Below, in pieces: positions 7,471-15,325 of a stretch of DNA of 20,154 nucleotides. Below the pieces are notes generated by a model. That model was not told the DNA's origin, made no database searches, and was given only the letters and a program-made list of their open reading frames with translations. The number at the start of each line of letters is the position of its first letter. Within the stretch, counting starts at the first letter, position 1. The translations under genes and the position numbers were made by a program. Origin of the DNA: CAZYZQ01 sp964652075 (GTDB lineage: Bacteria; Bacillota; Clostridia; Oscillospirales; Oscillospiraceae); NCBI GenBank assembly GCA_964652075.1, contig CAZYZQ010000036.1, positions 1 to 20,154 on the forward strand, given 5' to 3'.

Positions 7471-8838
7471 ATGAAAGCAAGCATCCGCCTCGCCTGCGTC
7501 CTGCTCGCCCTCGTCCTCTCGGCAGGCATCGCGCTGCCGCGCCTGCTGCCCGCGCCGGAGCCGCAGCCAGAGCTTGTCTGGCGGCAGACAATGGAGATTG
7601 AAACCGACGCAGCTGGCCGCGAACTCTCCCGCTTTGAGTGGCACTACCGCGCCGACGGCCGTCTGAAGAGCAGTCTGTTCTACAGGGACGGCGTGCTGGA
7701 CAAGGACGGCTTCAGCTACCGCTATCTCTACGACGACGCCGGTCGCGCAATCGCCGAGGAGATTTACAGCTACGGCAAATGGCAAAAGCAGCGCACCCGC
7801 GCCTTCGACGACGCGGGGAACCTGACGGAAGCGTGCTACTACAACGGCACAGTGGAGGTCTCCCGCCGCAGCTACGTCTACAATGACCGCGGACAGCTCG
7901 TGGAAGAACGCCTCTTTGAGAACGGCGAGGCGCGCGGCGTCTGGCTCTACGCCTACGACGGGCGCGGCAACCAGACCCAAAAGCGCGCGCCCTCCGGCGC
8001 GCCCGTCACCACCACGACCTACAACGAACGAAATCAGCCACTGCGCGAACAGACCGTCAATGCAAAGGGCGAGGTCACGGACTGGACGGAGTATGACTAC
8101 GACGACGCGGGCAAGCTGATCGCCGAGCGGTCGGAATTTGAGGAATATGATTACGGCCCCGACGGGAAGAAGTGCGGCTTCCGCTATCTCGATTCGGACG
8201 GCGAGCCGACCTTCTGGAAGACCAGCACGTTTGACGAACAGGGCCGCCTGATTAAAACGTATACGGAAAACCTGCGCGGCCGCCCATACAGCCGCACCGC
8301 GCACTATTCCTACGACGCCGCAGGCAACCTCGTCCAGTGCGGTGTGCGGGACGAGAACGGCGAGCTGCTTTCCTACTTAAACGCCGCCTACGACGCAGAC
8401 GGGCGTCTTCTCTTCCGCTACTCCTACGAGGGCACGGACATCGGCCTCGAGCTGCACCACGAGGAGTATTATTACGACGAAAACGGCGTTCTTCTCAACC
8501 GGCGCAGCGGGATTGGAGGAAGCTCGATCGACTCCTACGCCTACCGCTACGACGACGCGGGCACGCTCGTCTCGCACCTCGGCCGCAATCAGGACGGCAT
8601 GGTCATCGCCGAGGCCACCTACGCCCCCGACGGCAGCTTTGAAGAGCAGTATACCCACTACGCCCCCTTCTATCTGGAGACGCAGCGCCGCTGGGTCGAA
8701 ACCGACAAGCGCTTCACCATCCTCTACCGCTATGACGAACACTGCAACCTCATCTACACCGAGTCCCACAGCGATTATTCTGACTCCTACACCACCTATG
8801 AATACGCCCTGCTGCCGGACGTCAACTCCGACTGGTAG
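7471..8838 (+). CDS. Secreted or membrane-anchored YD-repeat protein
   Basis: The 455-residue protein starts at ATG 7471, seven bases after AAAGGAGG. Residues 1-22 form an N-terminal signal or anchor (KASIR, then a hydrophobic run ending ALPRLLPA). There is no lipobox cysteine. The rest is about 14 degenerate repeats of roughly 20-35 residues with the pattern Y-x-Y-D-x-x-G-x-L, for example YLYDDAGRAIAEE, YVYNDRGQLVEER, YSYDAAGNLVQ and YRYDDAGTLVSH. This is the beta-sheet repeat of Rhs and teneurin shells. No Rhs core end motif, toxin domain, peptidase or cell-wall anchor is seen, and the protein ends shortly after the last repeat. Its role is unknown; carbohydrate binding at the surface is one possibility. 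It is monocistronic and divergent from the SEDS operon. Confidence 0.8.
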   Translation: MKASIRLACVLLALVLSAGIALPRLLPAPEPQPELVWRQTMEIETDAAGRELSRFEWHYRADGRLKSSLFYRDGVLDKDGFSYRYLYDDAGRAIAEEIYSYGKWQKQRTRAFDDAGNLTEACYYNGTVEVSRRSYVYNDRGQLVEERLFENGEARGVWLYAYDGRGNQTQKRAPSGAPVTTTTYNERNQPLREQTVNAKGEVTDWTEYDYDDAGKLIAERSEFEEYDYGPDGKKCGFRYLDSDGEPTFWKTSTFDEQGRLIKTYTENLRGRPYSRTAHYSYDAAGNLVQCGVRDENGELLSYLNAAYDADGRLLFRYSYEGTDIGLELHHEEYYYDENGVLLNRRSGIGGSSIDSYAYRYDDAGTLVSHLGRNQDGMVIAEATYAPDGSFEEQYTHYAPFYLETQRRWVETDKRFTILYRYDEHCNLIYTESHSDYSDSYTTYEYALLPDVNSDW

Positions 8839-8843
8839 CAGAA

Positions 8844-8876
8844 GGGGCTGTTGCAAAAACATTTTGCAACAGCCCC
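8844..8876 (+). terminator. Hairpin at the left edge of the assembly gap, probable bidirectional terminator
   Basis: GGGGCTGTTGCAAAA (8844-8858) and TTTTGCAACAGCCCC (8862-8876) form a perfect 15-bp stem with an ACA loop, starting six bases after the YD-gene stop. The N run begins at the last base of the stem, so the tail is not visible here. The right flank of the gap starts with the same 3' arm followed by TTCTTTATT, which would make a good terminator tail. Confidence 0.7.
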
Positions 8877-8976
8877 NNNNNNNNNNNNNNNNNNNNNNNN
8901 NNNNNNNNNNNNNNNNNNNNNNNNNNNNNNNNNNNNNNNNNNNNNNNNNNNNNNNNNNNNNNNNNNNNNNNNNNNN
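8877..8976. other. Assembly gap of exactly 100 N
   Basis: The run of exactly 100 N is the conventional placeholder for a gap of unknown length. It sits between two convergent genes. Its true content and size cannot be known from this window. Confidence 0.98.
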
Positions 8977-8994
8977 TTTTGCAACAGCCCCTTC
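8977..8994. repeat. Repeat of the hairpin arm at the right edge of the gap
   Basis: TTTTGCAACAGCCCC at 8977-8991 is identical to 8862-8876 on the left flank. With the following TTC it is the reverse complement of 8841-8858. The two flanks therefore share the same terminator-like sequence. Confidence 0.9.
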
Positions 8995-8995
8995 T

Positions 8996-9823
8996 TTATT
9001 GCTTCTCCACCGCGCGGTAAAGGCATTTCGCCATCTCCGCGCAGTCAAATTTTCGTCCGGTAAAAAACGAGAACGCCAGAATCGCCTGATAAATGAGCAT
9101 TCCCAATCCGTTTCCGATCCGCATTCCGCGCGCCTCGGCGGCCAGCAGCAGCTCCGTTTTCGGCGGCGCATAGAGAATGTCAAACACCGCGCACTCCCGC
9201 GAGAGCGGCGCGAGCGCGCCCGCCTGACTTCCCGCCTGCACCGGCAGCGTGTTAATCAGGATCTGCGTTGTAGGCAGCAGCGGCTCCGTCAACGGATGCG
9301 CATGGATGACCGGGTGCGCCGCGCAGAGCGCTTCGGCGTTTTGCAGCGTCCGGTTGTAGACATGCACCGCCGCCGCGCCGTCCAGCGCCGCCTTGCGTGC
9401 AATCGCGCCCGCCGCGCCGCCCGCACCCAGAATGGCGACGGTCGCGCCCGCGAATTGCAGGCCGCGCTCGCGAAGCGCCAGCGCAAAGCCGTCGCCGTCG
9501 GTGTTGTGCCCGGTCAGAACGCCCCCGTCATTGCGGACGGTGTTCACCGCGCCGAAATACGTCGCCTCCGGCGTCAGCCGGTCGCACAGCTGCAAAAGAT
9601 CCAGCTTGTGCGGCATCGTCGCGTTAAAGCCGAGAAACGGCACCGTCCGCACCGCCGCCAGCCAGTCCGGCAGTGCCTCGCGCCGGATATTGCAGGCGAG
9701 GTACAGCGCATTCTCCCCCAGCTCGCGCGCCATCGTGTTGTGCAAAAGCGGCGAAAGGCTGTGCCCCACCGGGTCGCCGATCACCGCGAGCAGCCGCGTG
9801 TCGTTCCGGTAATTCACTTCCAT
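8996..9823 (-). CDS. aroE: Shikimate dehydrogenase (NADP+)
   Basis: AroE reduces 3-dehydroshikimate to shikimate. The protein has 275 residues from ATG 9823, which has GGAGGG six bases upstream. Visible motifs are GDPVGHSLSPLLHN (16-29, shikimate binding), NATMPHK (67-73) with the likely catalytic K73, GAVNT (91-95), HNTDGDGF (106-113) with D109, the Rossmann loop GAGGAAGA (133-140) followed by a YNRT segment, and GLGMLIYQA near the C terminus. NTLPV replaces the more usual NTTPVG. The gene is the last of the aro operon: its start overlaps the end of aroK by 10 bp, and its stop lies next to the hairpin by the assembly gap. Confidence 0.95.
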   Translation of the reverse strand: MEVNYRNDTRLLAVIGDPVGHSLSPLLHNTMARELGENALYLACNIRREALPDWLAAVRTVPFLGFNATMPHKLDLLQLCDRLTPEATYFGAVNTVRNDGGVLTGHNTDGDGFALALRERGLQFAGATVAILGAGGAAGAIARKAALDGAAAVHVYNRTLQNAEALCAAHPVIHAHPLTEPLLPTTQILINTLPVQAGSQAGALAPLSRECAVFDILYAPPKTELLLAAEARGMRIGNGLGMLIYQAILAFSFFTGRKFDCAEMAKCLYRAVEKQ

Positions 9824-10320
9824 ACGATTCCCTCCAGCAGTCTGCAAATCTCGCGCACTGTCGCCTCCGGCGACGAAAATTCCTCCACGACAAAATCCGC
9901 CGTGCCGCGGTACGCCGCTTCGCGCTTGGAGAATGTCTCCAAAAATGCTTCCTTCCCATTTTGCGCCAATGGGCGGCCCCGCATGTCGACGTTGCCAAAG
10001 ATCTGGTTGGCCGGCCGGTTCAGGAAAAACACGACCCCGCTGCGGCGCAGCGCGTCCATGTTTTCCCGCCGCAGCACCACGCCGCCGCCTGTGGCAATCA
10101 CCAAACTCTCCCGCTCACTCAGCGCACGCGCGCAGGCGCTCTCAAGATCGCGGAAGTACGGCTCACCGTCCTGCGCAAAGATCTCCGGGATCGAGCGTCC
10201 CGCCTGTTTCACAATCTCCTCGTCCATGTCGACAGCCGTCAGAGCCAGCCGCGCGGCGAGCTTCCGCGCGCAGGTGGACTTTCCGCAGCCCATCATACCG
10301 GTCAATACGATGTTTTTCAT
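9814..10320 (-). CDS. aroK: Shikimate kinase
   Basis: This 168-residue protein has the normal size for shikimate kinase, which phosphorylates shikimate at the 3-hydroxyl with ATP. The Walker A loop GMMGCGKST is at 8-16, DMDEEI at 31-36 provides the Mg and shikimate-binding aspartates, GGGVV follows in the middle, and RGRPL plus the R-x-x-x-Y segment (REAAY) form the lid region. The ATG overlaps the pheA TGA by 4 bp (ATGA), and its own stop overlaps the aroE start, so translation of the three genes is coupled. Confidence 0.95.
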   Translation of the reverse strand: MKNIVLTGMMGCGKSTCARKLAARLALTAVDMDEEIVKQAGRSIPEIFAQDGEPYFRDLESACARALSERESLVIATGGGVVLRRENMDALRRSGVVFFLNRPANQIFGNVDMRGRPLAQNGKEAFLETFSKREAAYRGTADFVVEEFSSPEATVREICRLLEGIVWK

Positions 10321-11480
10321 GTCTGCGCCGCCCTGTAGTTGCCGAGGATGCGGAACGAGCTGCTCTCCTCAATGAGCTGCCGCAGCGCGGCGTCCATGTC
10401 CGGGTCGCGCAGATTCCCCGTGAAGTCCGCAAAAAAGCTGTACTCCCAGCTTCTGCCCGCGATCGGGCGCGATTCGAGCTTCATGAGATCCAGACCATAG
10501 GAGGCAAAGATCGACAGGATCCGGTGCAGGCTGCCCGGCTTGTCCGGGATGGAGAAGATCACGCTGATCTTGTCCGCCTGCTCCGACACCCAGCCCTTTT
10601 CGGCCACCACGACAAAGCGCGTAAAGTTCAGATCGTTGTCATTGATCTTCTCCGCCAGAATATCCAGGTCATAGAGCTTCGCCGCACGGCGGCTCGCAAT
10701 CGCGGCATAGCCGGGATCGCCGCGCTCCGCCACCTGCCGCGCCGCCGTCGCCGTGTTCAGTTCGGCCACCTGCTCCCACTGCGGGTAGCGGGCCAGAAAC
10801 TGCTTGCACTGCCCCAGCCCCTGCTCATGCGAATGCACCTGACAGATGCTGCCGAGCGCCGCGCCCTTCGGCGCGAGCAGGCAGTGCTCCACCCGCACGA
10901 TCGTCTCGCCGACAATCGAGCAGCCGTAGCGGCCCAGCAAGTCGTAGACATCGTTGATGGAGCCGGTGGAGCTGTTTTCAATCGGCACAACGCCGAACTC
11001 GCCCAGTCCCTCGCGCACGGCGACGAACACACCCTCAAACGTGCGCGCGTTCATGCGCTGGCAGTCCTCGCCGAACACCTGCACCGCAGCCTCCTCGCCG
11101 AACGCGCCCGGCTGGCCCTGATAGATGACGCGGCAGCCCTGCATTTCCTTCGGCACATTGCGCAAAAGCGCCTGGTATTCCGCATAGGTGTGCTCCTGCG
11201 CAGGCGTCCAGTGCGTTACAAGCTTCCGCTGCAACGCACGGCTCTGCGCCATAATATTCTCAAAAAAGACGTTCAGATACGGCTTCATCTCCGCATTCTG
11301 CGTCAGCTCCGCCTTTGACGAGAGCACCTCGCGCTCCCGCGCGGCGTCGAGTACCGGCAGGCCGTTCGCCAGCTTGTACTCGCCCACATTGCGGCAGACC
11401 TCCATGCGCTGTTCAAACAGGCTTGCAAGCTGGCGGTCAATCCCGTCGATTTTTCCGCGCAGCGTCTTCAGATCTTCCAT
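10317..11480 (-). CDS. pheA: Bifunctional chorismate mutase/prephenate dehydratase (P-protein)
   Basis: The 387-residue protein converts chorismate to prephenate and then phenylpyruvate, committing flux to phenylalanine. An AroQ-type chorismate mutase domain covers about 1-85 (LRGKIDGIDRQLASLFEQR). The prephenate dehydratase domain runs from about 117 to 295: YQGQPGAFGEEAA, then VVPIENSSTGSINDVYDLL and the catalytic TRF at 287-289. A C-terminal ACT domain (about 304-380) carries ESRP at 336-339, which in characterised P-proteins binds phenylalanine for feedback inhibition. ATG 11480 is chosen because AAGGAG lies nine bases upstream; this start overlaps the aroC end by 13 bp. Inclusion in this operon puts the Phe branch under the upstream attenuator. 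Confidence 0.95.
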   Translation of the reverse strand: MEDLKTLRGKIDGIDRQLASLFEQRMEVCRNVGEYKLANGLPVLDAAREREVLSSKAELTQNAEMKPYLNVFFENIMAQSRALQRKLVTHWTPAQEHTYAEYQALLRNVPKEMQGCRVIYQGQPGAFGEEAAVQVFGEDCQRMNARTFEGVFVAVREGLGEFGVVPIENSSTGSINDVYDLLGRYGCSIVGETIVRVEHCLLAPKGAALGSICQVHSHEQGLGQCKQFLARYPQWEQVAELNTATAARQVAERGDPGYAAIASRRAAKLYDLDILAEKINDNDLNFTRFVVVAEKGWVSEQADKISVIFSIPDKPGSLHRILSIFASYGLDLMKLESRPIAGRSWEYSFFADFTGNLRDPDMDAALRQLIEESSSFRILGNYRAAQT

Positions 11481-12532
11481 TGCGCCCCGCTCCTTTCCAG
11501 CACTTCGCACGTCGCAAGCGCCGCCGCGGCCTCAATGACCGGCACGGCGCGCGGCACAATGCAGGGGTCGTGCCGCCCCTTGATCTCCAGCTCCACCTGC
11601 TCGCCCGTGCGCAGATTCACGCTCTGCTGCGCCTGCGCAATCGAAGGCGTGGGCCGGATCGCCACCTCGAACACAACCGGCATCCCGTTTGTGATGCCGC
11701 CGTTCACGCCGCCGGAGAAGTTCGTCTGCGTGCGGACGCTTCCGTCCTTCATGCAGAACGGGTCGTTCGTCTCGCTGCCGCGCAGGTATGCAAAGCCCTC
11801 GCCCAGCCCGAACGCCACGCTCTTGACCGCCGGTACGGCAAACAGGTACTGCGAGAAGATGCCCTCGACATTGCACCCGAAGTCCGGCGCGCCAAGCCCT
11901 GCCGGCAGGCCAACCACGGCGCACTCGATCGCGCCGCCGACGGAGTCCTTCTCCGCCTTTGCCTGCAAAATCTCCGCCTGCATCGACTCGCCCGCCGCGT
12001 CGTCGAGCACCGCGAACGCTTTCCCGGAAACCGCGCGCAGATCCGCCTCATCCTCCAAAAGCGCGTCCTCCGTGCCGCCGATCCGGCTGATGTGCGCGCC
12101 GACCCAGATCTCCTGTTTTGCCAAAATCTGCTTCGCCACCGCCCCCGCCGCGACAAGCGGCGCGGTCAGCCGCCCGGAAAAATGCCCGCCGCCGCGCCAG
12201 TCCCGGCAGCCGCGGCTGGCCACAAAACCCGCGAAATCCGCATGGCCGGGGCGCGGCACCTCCCGCAGCTGGGAGTAGTCGCCGGAGTGCTGATCGGCGT
12301 TCTGAATCATCATACACAGCGGCGCGCCGGTCGTCTTCCCCTCGAACACGCCGGATACGACATGGACAAGATCCGACTCCTTTCGCGCCGTAGAGAACGC
12401 ATCGCGCCCCGGCGCGCGGCGGTCCAGCTCCCGCTGTACCTGCTCCAAATCAAGCTCCAGCCCTGCCGGGACTCCCTCAAGCACCACACCAATCGCAGGG
12501 CCGTGGGACTCGCCGAAAATCATATGCTTCAT
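11468..12532 (-). CDS. aroC: Chorismate synthase
   Basis: AroC converts EPSP to chorismate using reduced FMN. The protein has 354 residues, at the short end of the family. FGESHG (6-11, with catalytic H10) opens the protein. Further signatures are RRAPGRDAFSTARKESD, CRDWRGGGHFSGRLTAPLVA, GGVNGGITNGMPV and GRHDPCIVPRAVPV. GGAGGAG lies eight bases before ATG 12532. The start overlaps the stop of the acetyltransferase gene by 4 bp, so the gene is translationally coupled to it. Confidence 0.95.
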   Translation of the reverse strand: MKHMIFGESHGPAIGVVLEGVPAGLELDLEQVQRELDRRAPGRDAFSTARKESDLVHVVSGVFEGKTTGAPLCMMIQNADQHSGDYSQLREVPRPGHADFAGFVASRGCRDWRGGGHFSGRLTAPLVAAGAVAKQILAKQEIWVGAHISRIGGTEDALLEDEADLRAVSGKAFAVLDDAAGESMQAEILQAKAEKDSVGGAIECAVVGLPAGLGAPDFGCNVEGIFSQYLFAVPAVKSVAFGLGEGFAYLRGSETNDPFCMKDGSVRTQTNFSGGVNGGITNGMPVVFEVAIRPTPSIAQAQQSVNLRTGEQVELEIKGRHDPCIVPRAVPVIEAAAALATCEVLERSGAQWKI

Positions 12533-12996
12533 GTTTTTTTCTCCTCCGGCGCAGGCAGACGATAGACGTCTTCCTCTTCGTCCTTCAACTCCGTTTTCAA
12601 AAACCCGAAGTCTATGTACAACTTCAGCGCCCGCGCGTTGTCCGGATGAACGGACACATAAATTTCCCGCTGGCCATACTTCTGATACATCATCTCAATC
12701 ACCAGCGGCAGCGCCGCCTTGCCGTAGCCCTTGCCCTGCTCGTCCACATCGATCATGTAGCGGCACAGCAACGGAATCCCCAGCTCCTGCCAGATCCCGT
12801 AGAACACGAACCCGACCGGCGCGCCGTCCGCGCAGATCAGGCGGCAATGCCAGCCCTCGTCATAGCATTCCTGCAACAGGGAAAAGGCGTTGCCCGCGAC
12901 CCACTTCTCGTCGAGCGTTGCGTGTTGATCCGCGTTCGTTGTCAAAAAGCACGCCGCGCGCCAGTTCTCCTTTGTAATCTTTTCCAGTGTCAGCAT
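12529..12996 (-). CDS. GNAT-family N-acetyltransferase, similar to spermine/spermidine acetyltransferases
   Basis: This 155-residue protein has the GNAT fold pattern. Beta strands precede a pyrophosphate-binding loop DEQGKGYGKAALPLVIEMM (motif A, Q-x-x-G-x-G), followed by VSVHPDNARALKLYIDFGF (motif B). The N-terminal block LEKITKENWRAA and the RYMIDVDEQGKGYG core resemble BltD/PaiA-like polyamine acetyltransferases, which transfer acetyl from acetyl-CoA to an amine. The substrate is inferred. The gene lies within the aro operon, one base after the aroA stop with GAGGAG as ribosome site, and its TGA overlaps the aroC ATG. No step of aromatic synthesis needs an acetyltransferase. Confidence 0.85.
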   Translation of the reverse strand: MLTLEKITKENWRAACFLTTNADQHATLDEKWVAGNAFSLLQECYDEGWHCRLICADGAPVGFVFYGIWQELGIPLLCRYMIDVDEQGKGYGKAALPLVIEMMYQKYGQREIYVSVHPDNARALKLYIDFGFLKTELKDEEEDVYRLPAPEEKKT

Positions 12997-12997
12997 C

Positions 12998-14236
12998 TCA
13001 CTGCTCCTCTACTGCCGCGCCGCCGAGGCGCGCGTAGTCCTCCCAAAAGTCGGGATAGGATTTCGCCACACACTGCGCGCCGGTGAGCGTCACCGGGTGC
13101 TTACAGCACGTCGCGGCGATGGCCGTCATCATGGCAATGCGATGGTCGTTGTGCGCGTCCACGCAAGTGCCGCCGGGCAGCGCCGCCAGCCCTTCAATGC
13201 GCAGAAAATCTGCGCCCTCCTCAATCCTTGCGCCGAGCGTGCCGAGCACCTCGGTCACGGCTTTCAGCCGGTCGGACTCCTTGATCCGCAGCCGCGCCGC
13301 GTTTGCAATCACCGTAGTCTGCCCCGCGCGCAGCGCCGCCCGCACCGCCAGCGGCGGCACAAGATCCGGGCAGCCGGACACATCCAGCTCCACGCTCCCC
13401 GGCCCGTCCAGCCGCGCAAAATAGTCCGCCGCAATCCGGTCGCCCTGCAGCGAGTCCATGTTCAGGCCGGTTACCGTGAGCGCGTTGCCCATCCCCTGCG
13501 CGGCCAGAAAGAACCCCGCCTGCGACCAGTCGGCCTCCACCGCCGCGCTCTGCGCGCAAAACACGGCGTCTGCCGGAAGCAGATACTGCGGCGGCAGCGA
13601 CCGCGTCGAGGGGATCTCGACGCCGAACTGCGCCAGCGCCGCAAGCGTCATTGCGATATACCCCTCGCTCTCCAGCGGCGTCGTCGGCACCAGAACCGAC
13701 GGCGCGCCGAGAAGCGGCAGCGCATACAGAAGTCCTGTGAAAAACTGGCTCGACACATTGCCCGGCAGCCGGTACTCCCCCGGCTCCAGCGTCCCGCGCA
13801 CCGTCAGCACGCCGTCTTTCTGCTCCCAGAAGATGCCCTTCTCGTCGAACAGGTCGAAATACGGCTTCTGCGGCCGCTCCATGAGCCGCCCATGCCCGGT
13901 AAAAACGCCGCCGCCCGCCACTGCCAGTGCAATGGGAATCAGGAAGCGCAACGTCGAGCCGGACTCGCCGCAGTCAAACTGCGGCAGCGCGCCGCCCGTT
14001 CGCCTGCACCCGCCGATGCCCGTGACGCACACCGCGTCACCGCGCCGCTCCCAGCGCGCGCCGAGCTGTTCCATACACGAGAGCGTCGCCTGAATATCCT
14101 GTGAAAACGCAACATTTTCAATCTTGCTCACGCCGTCCGCCAGCGCGGCCGCCAGCAGTAGCCGGTGCGCCTGCGATTTCGACGGCGGTGGCGTGATTGT
14201 GCCGCGCAGTTTTTTGGGAAACATGGTAAGCGTCAT
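12998..14236 (-). CDS. aroA: 3-Phosphoshikimate 1-carboxyvinyltransferase (EPSP synthase)
   Basis: AroA joins phosphoenolpyruvate to shikimate 3-phosphate. From ATG 14236, preceded by AGGAGG, the protein has 412 residues; an ATG 18 bases upstream lacks a ribosome site. Motifs are KSQAHR (20-25), CGESGSTLRFLIP (89-101), RIKESDRLKAV and NDHRIAM, all typical of EPSP synthases. The segment equivalent to the class I NAGTAMRP loop reads ESGSTLRF, so the class I proline is a phenylalanine here and the enzyme is not of the E. coli class. Glyphosate sensitivity cannot be stated from this alone. There are 14 bases between the aroB stop and this start. Confidence 0.95.
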   Translation of the reverse strand: MTLTMFPKKLRGTITPPPSKSQAHRLLLAAALADGVSKIENVAFSQDIQATLSCMEQLGARWERRGDAVCVTGIGGCRRTGGALPQFDCGESGSTLRFLIPIALAVAGGGVFTGHGRLMERPQKPYFDLFDEKGIFWEQKDGVLTVRGTLEPGEYRLPGNVSSQFFTGLLYALPLLGAPSVLVPTTPLESEGYIAMTLAALAQFGVEIPSTRSLPPQYLLPADAVFCAQSAAVEADWSQAGFFLAAQGMGNALTVTGLNMDSLQGDRIAADYFARLDGPGSVELDVSGCPDLVPPLAVRAALRAGQTTVIANAARLRIKESDRLKAVTEVLGTLGARIEEGADFLRIEGLAALPGGTCVDAHNDHRIAMMTAIAATCCKHPVTLTGAQCVAKSYPDFWEDYARLGGAAVEEQ

Positions 14237-14250
14237 ATGCTCCTCCTGCG

Positions 14251-15321
14251 TCACAGCGTGCCGACCTGTTCCAGCAGCGCGGCCTTTGTCATGGGGCGCG
14301 CCAGCGCATGGCCCATCCGGTCGAGCAAAATCAGGCTGATTGTGCCGCCCGCGCCCTTCTTGTCGTGCCCGATTGCAGCCGCGTAGTCATCACGCGCACA
14401 TGCAATCTGCACCGGCAGACCGAACGACGCGCACAGCGCCGCAATCCGCCCCGGGATCTCCACAGGCGTAGTTCCAAGCGCGACGCCGAGCTTCGCCGCC
14501 GCGCACATCCCAGCCGCGACCGCCTGCCCGTGCGTCCACGTCTCATAGCCGCCCGCCAGCTCATAGGCATGGCCGAGCGTGTGGCCGAAATTCAAAATCA
14601 TCCGCAGCCCCGTGTCGCGCTCGTCCGCCTCCACAACCTGCCGCTTGCAGTCGCAGCAGGTATAGAGCACCGTCTCAATCTGCGCCATCACCGCGTCGCG
14701 CGTTGAGCGCGCTTCAAGCAGGTCAAAAAACGCCGCATCCCAAATGCAGCCATATTTGATGACCTCCGCCATTCCGTCGGCAAACGTCGCGTCCGGCAGC
14801 GTCGTGAGCGTCTCAGGGTCCATCAGCACCAGCTTCGGCTGCCAGAACGCGCCTGCAAGATTCTTGCCGTGCGCCAGATCGACCGCGACCTTGCCGCCGA
14901 CCGAGGAGTCCACCTGTGCCAGAAGCGTTGTCGGCACCTGCACAAAATCGACGCCGCGCAGTACCGTCGCCGCCGCGAAGCCCGCCAGATCGCCAACCAC
15001 GCCGCCGCCGAGCGCAACAACCACATCCGTGCGCGTCAGGCCGCATGCCATCATGTCCTCCCAGAGCGCGGACAGCTCGTCCACGCACTTTGACCACTCC
15101 CCGGCCGGGACAATATGCAGCGCGGTTCGAAATCCAGCCTCTTTCAGGCTGCGCTCGACACGCGCGGCATACAGCGGCGCGACGTTGGAATCCGTCACCA
15201 CATACGCCAGCGCCGCCCTCGGGCAGACCGCGCGGATCTGCGCGCCCGCCTCGTCCAAAAGCCCTCCGGCAATCCGGATCTCATACTGCCTTCCGGGCAG
15301 CTCAACTGTCAAGCATTTCAT
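14251..15321 (-). CDS. aroB: 3-Dehydroquinate synthase
   Basis: The 356-residue protein converts DAHP to 3-dehydroquinate with NAD+ and a divalent metal. Key blocks are VVALGGGVVGDLAGFAA (NAD binding), PTTLLAQVDSSVGGKVAVD, KNLAGAFWQPKLVLMDP, FADGMAEVIKYG (metal-ligand Glu) and NFGHTLGHAYE plus WTHGQAVAAGM (metal-ligand His residues). The start at ATG 15321 is four bases after the aroF stop. Only a weak AAGGT ribosome site precedes it, inside the aroF end, which suggests re-initiation by ribosomes finishing aroF. Confidence 0.96.
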   Translation of the reverse strand: MKCLTVELPGRQYEIRIAGGLLDEAGAQIRAVCPRAALAYVVTDSNVAPLYAARVERSLKEAGFRTALHIVPAGEWSKCVDELSALWEDMMACGLTRTDVVVALGGGVVGDLAGFAAATVLRGVDFVQVPTTLLAQVDSSVGGKVAVDLAHGKNLAGAFWQPKLVLMDPETLTTLPDATFADGMAEVIKYGCIWDAAFFDLLEARSTRDAVMAQIETVLYTCCDCKRQVVEADERDTGLRMILNFGHTLGHAYELAGGYETWTHGQAVAAGMCAAAKLGVALGTTPVEIPGRIAALCASFGLPVQIACARDDYAAAIGHDKKGAGGTISLILLDRMGHALARPMTKAALLEQVGTL

Positions 15322-15325
15322 AATG

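Noticed and set aside
7471..8838. Polymorphic (Rhs) toxin system
   Set aside because: No variable C-terminal toxin, core-end motif, immunity gene or secretion component is visible; only the repeats are.
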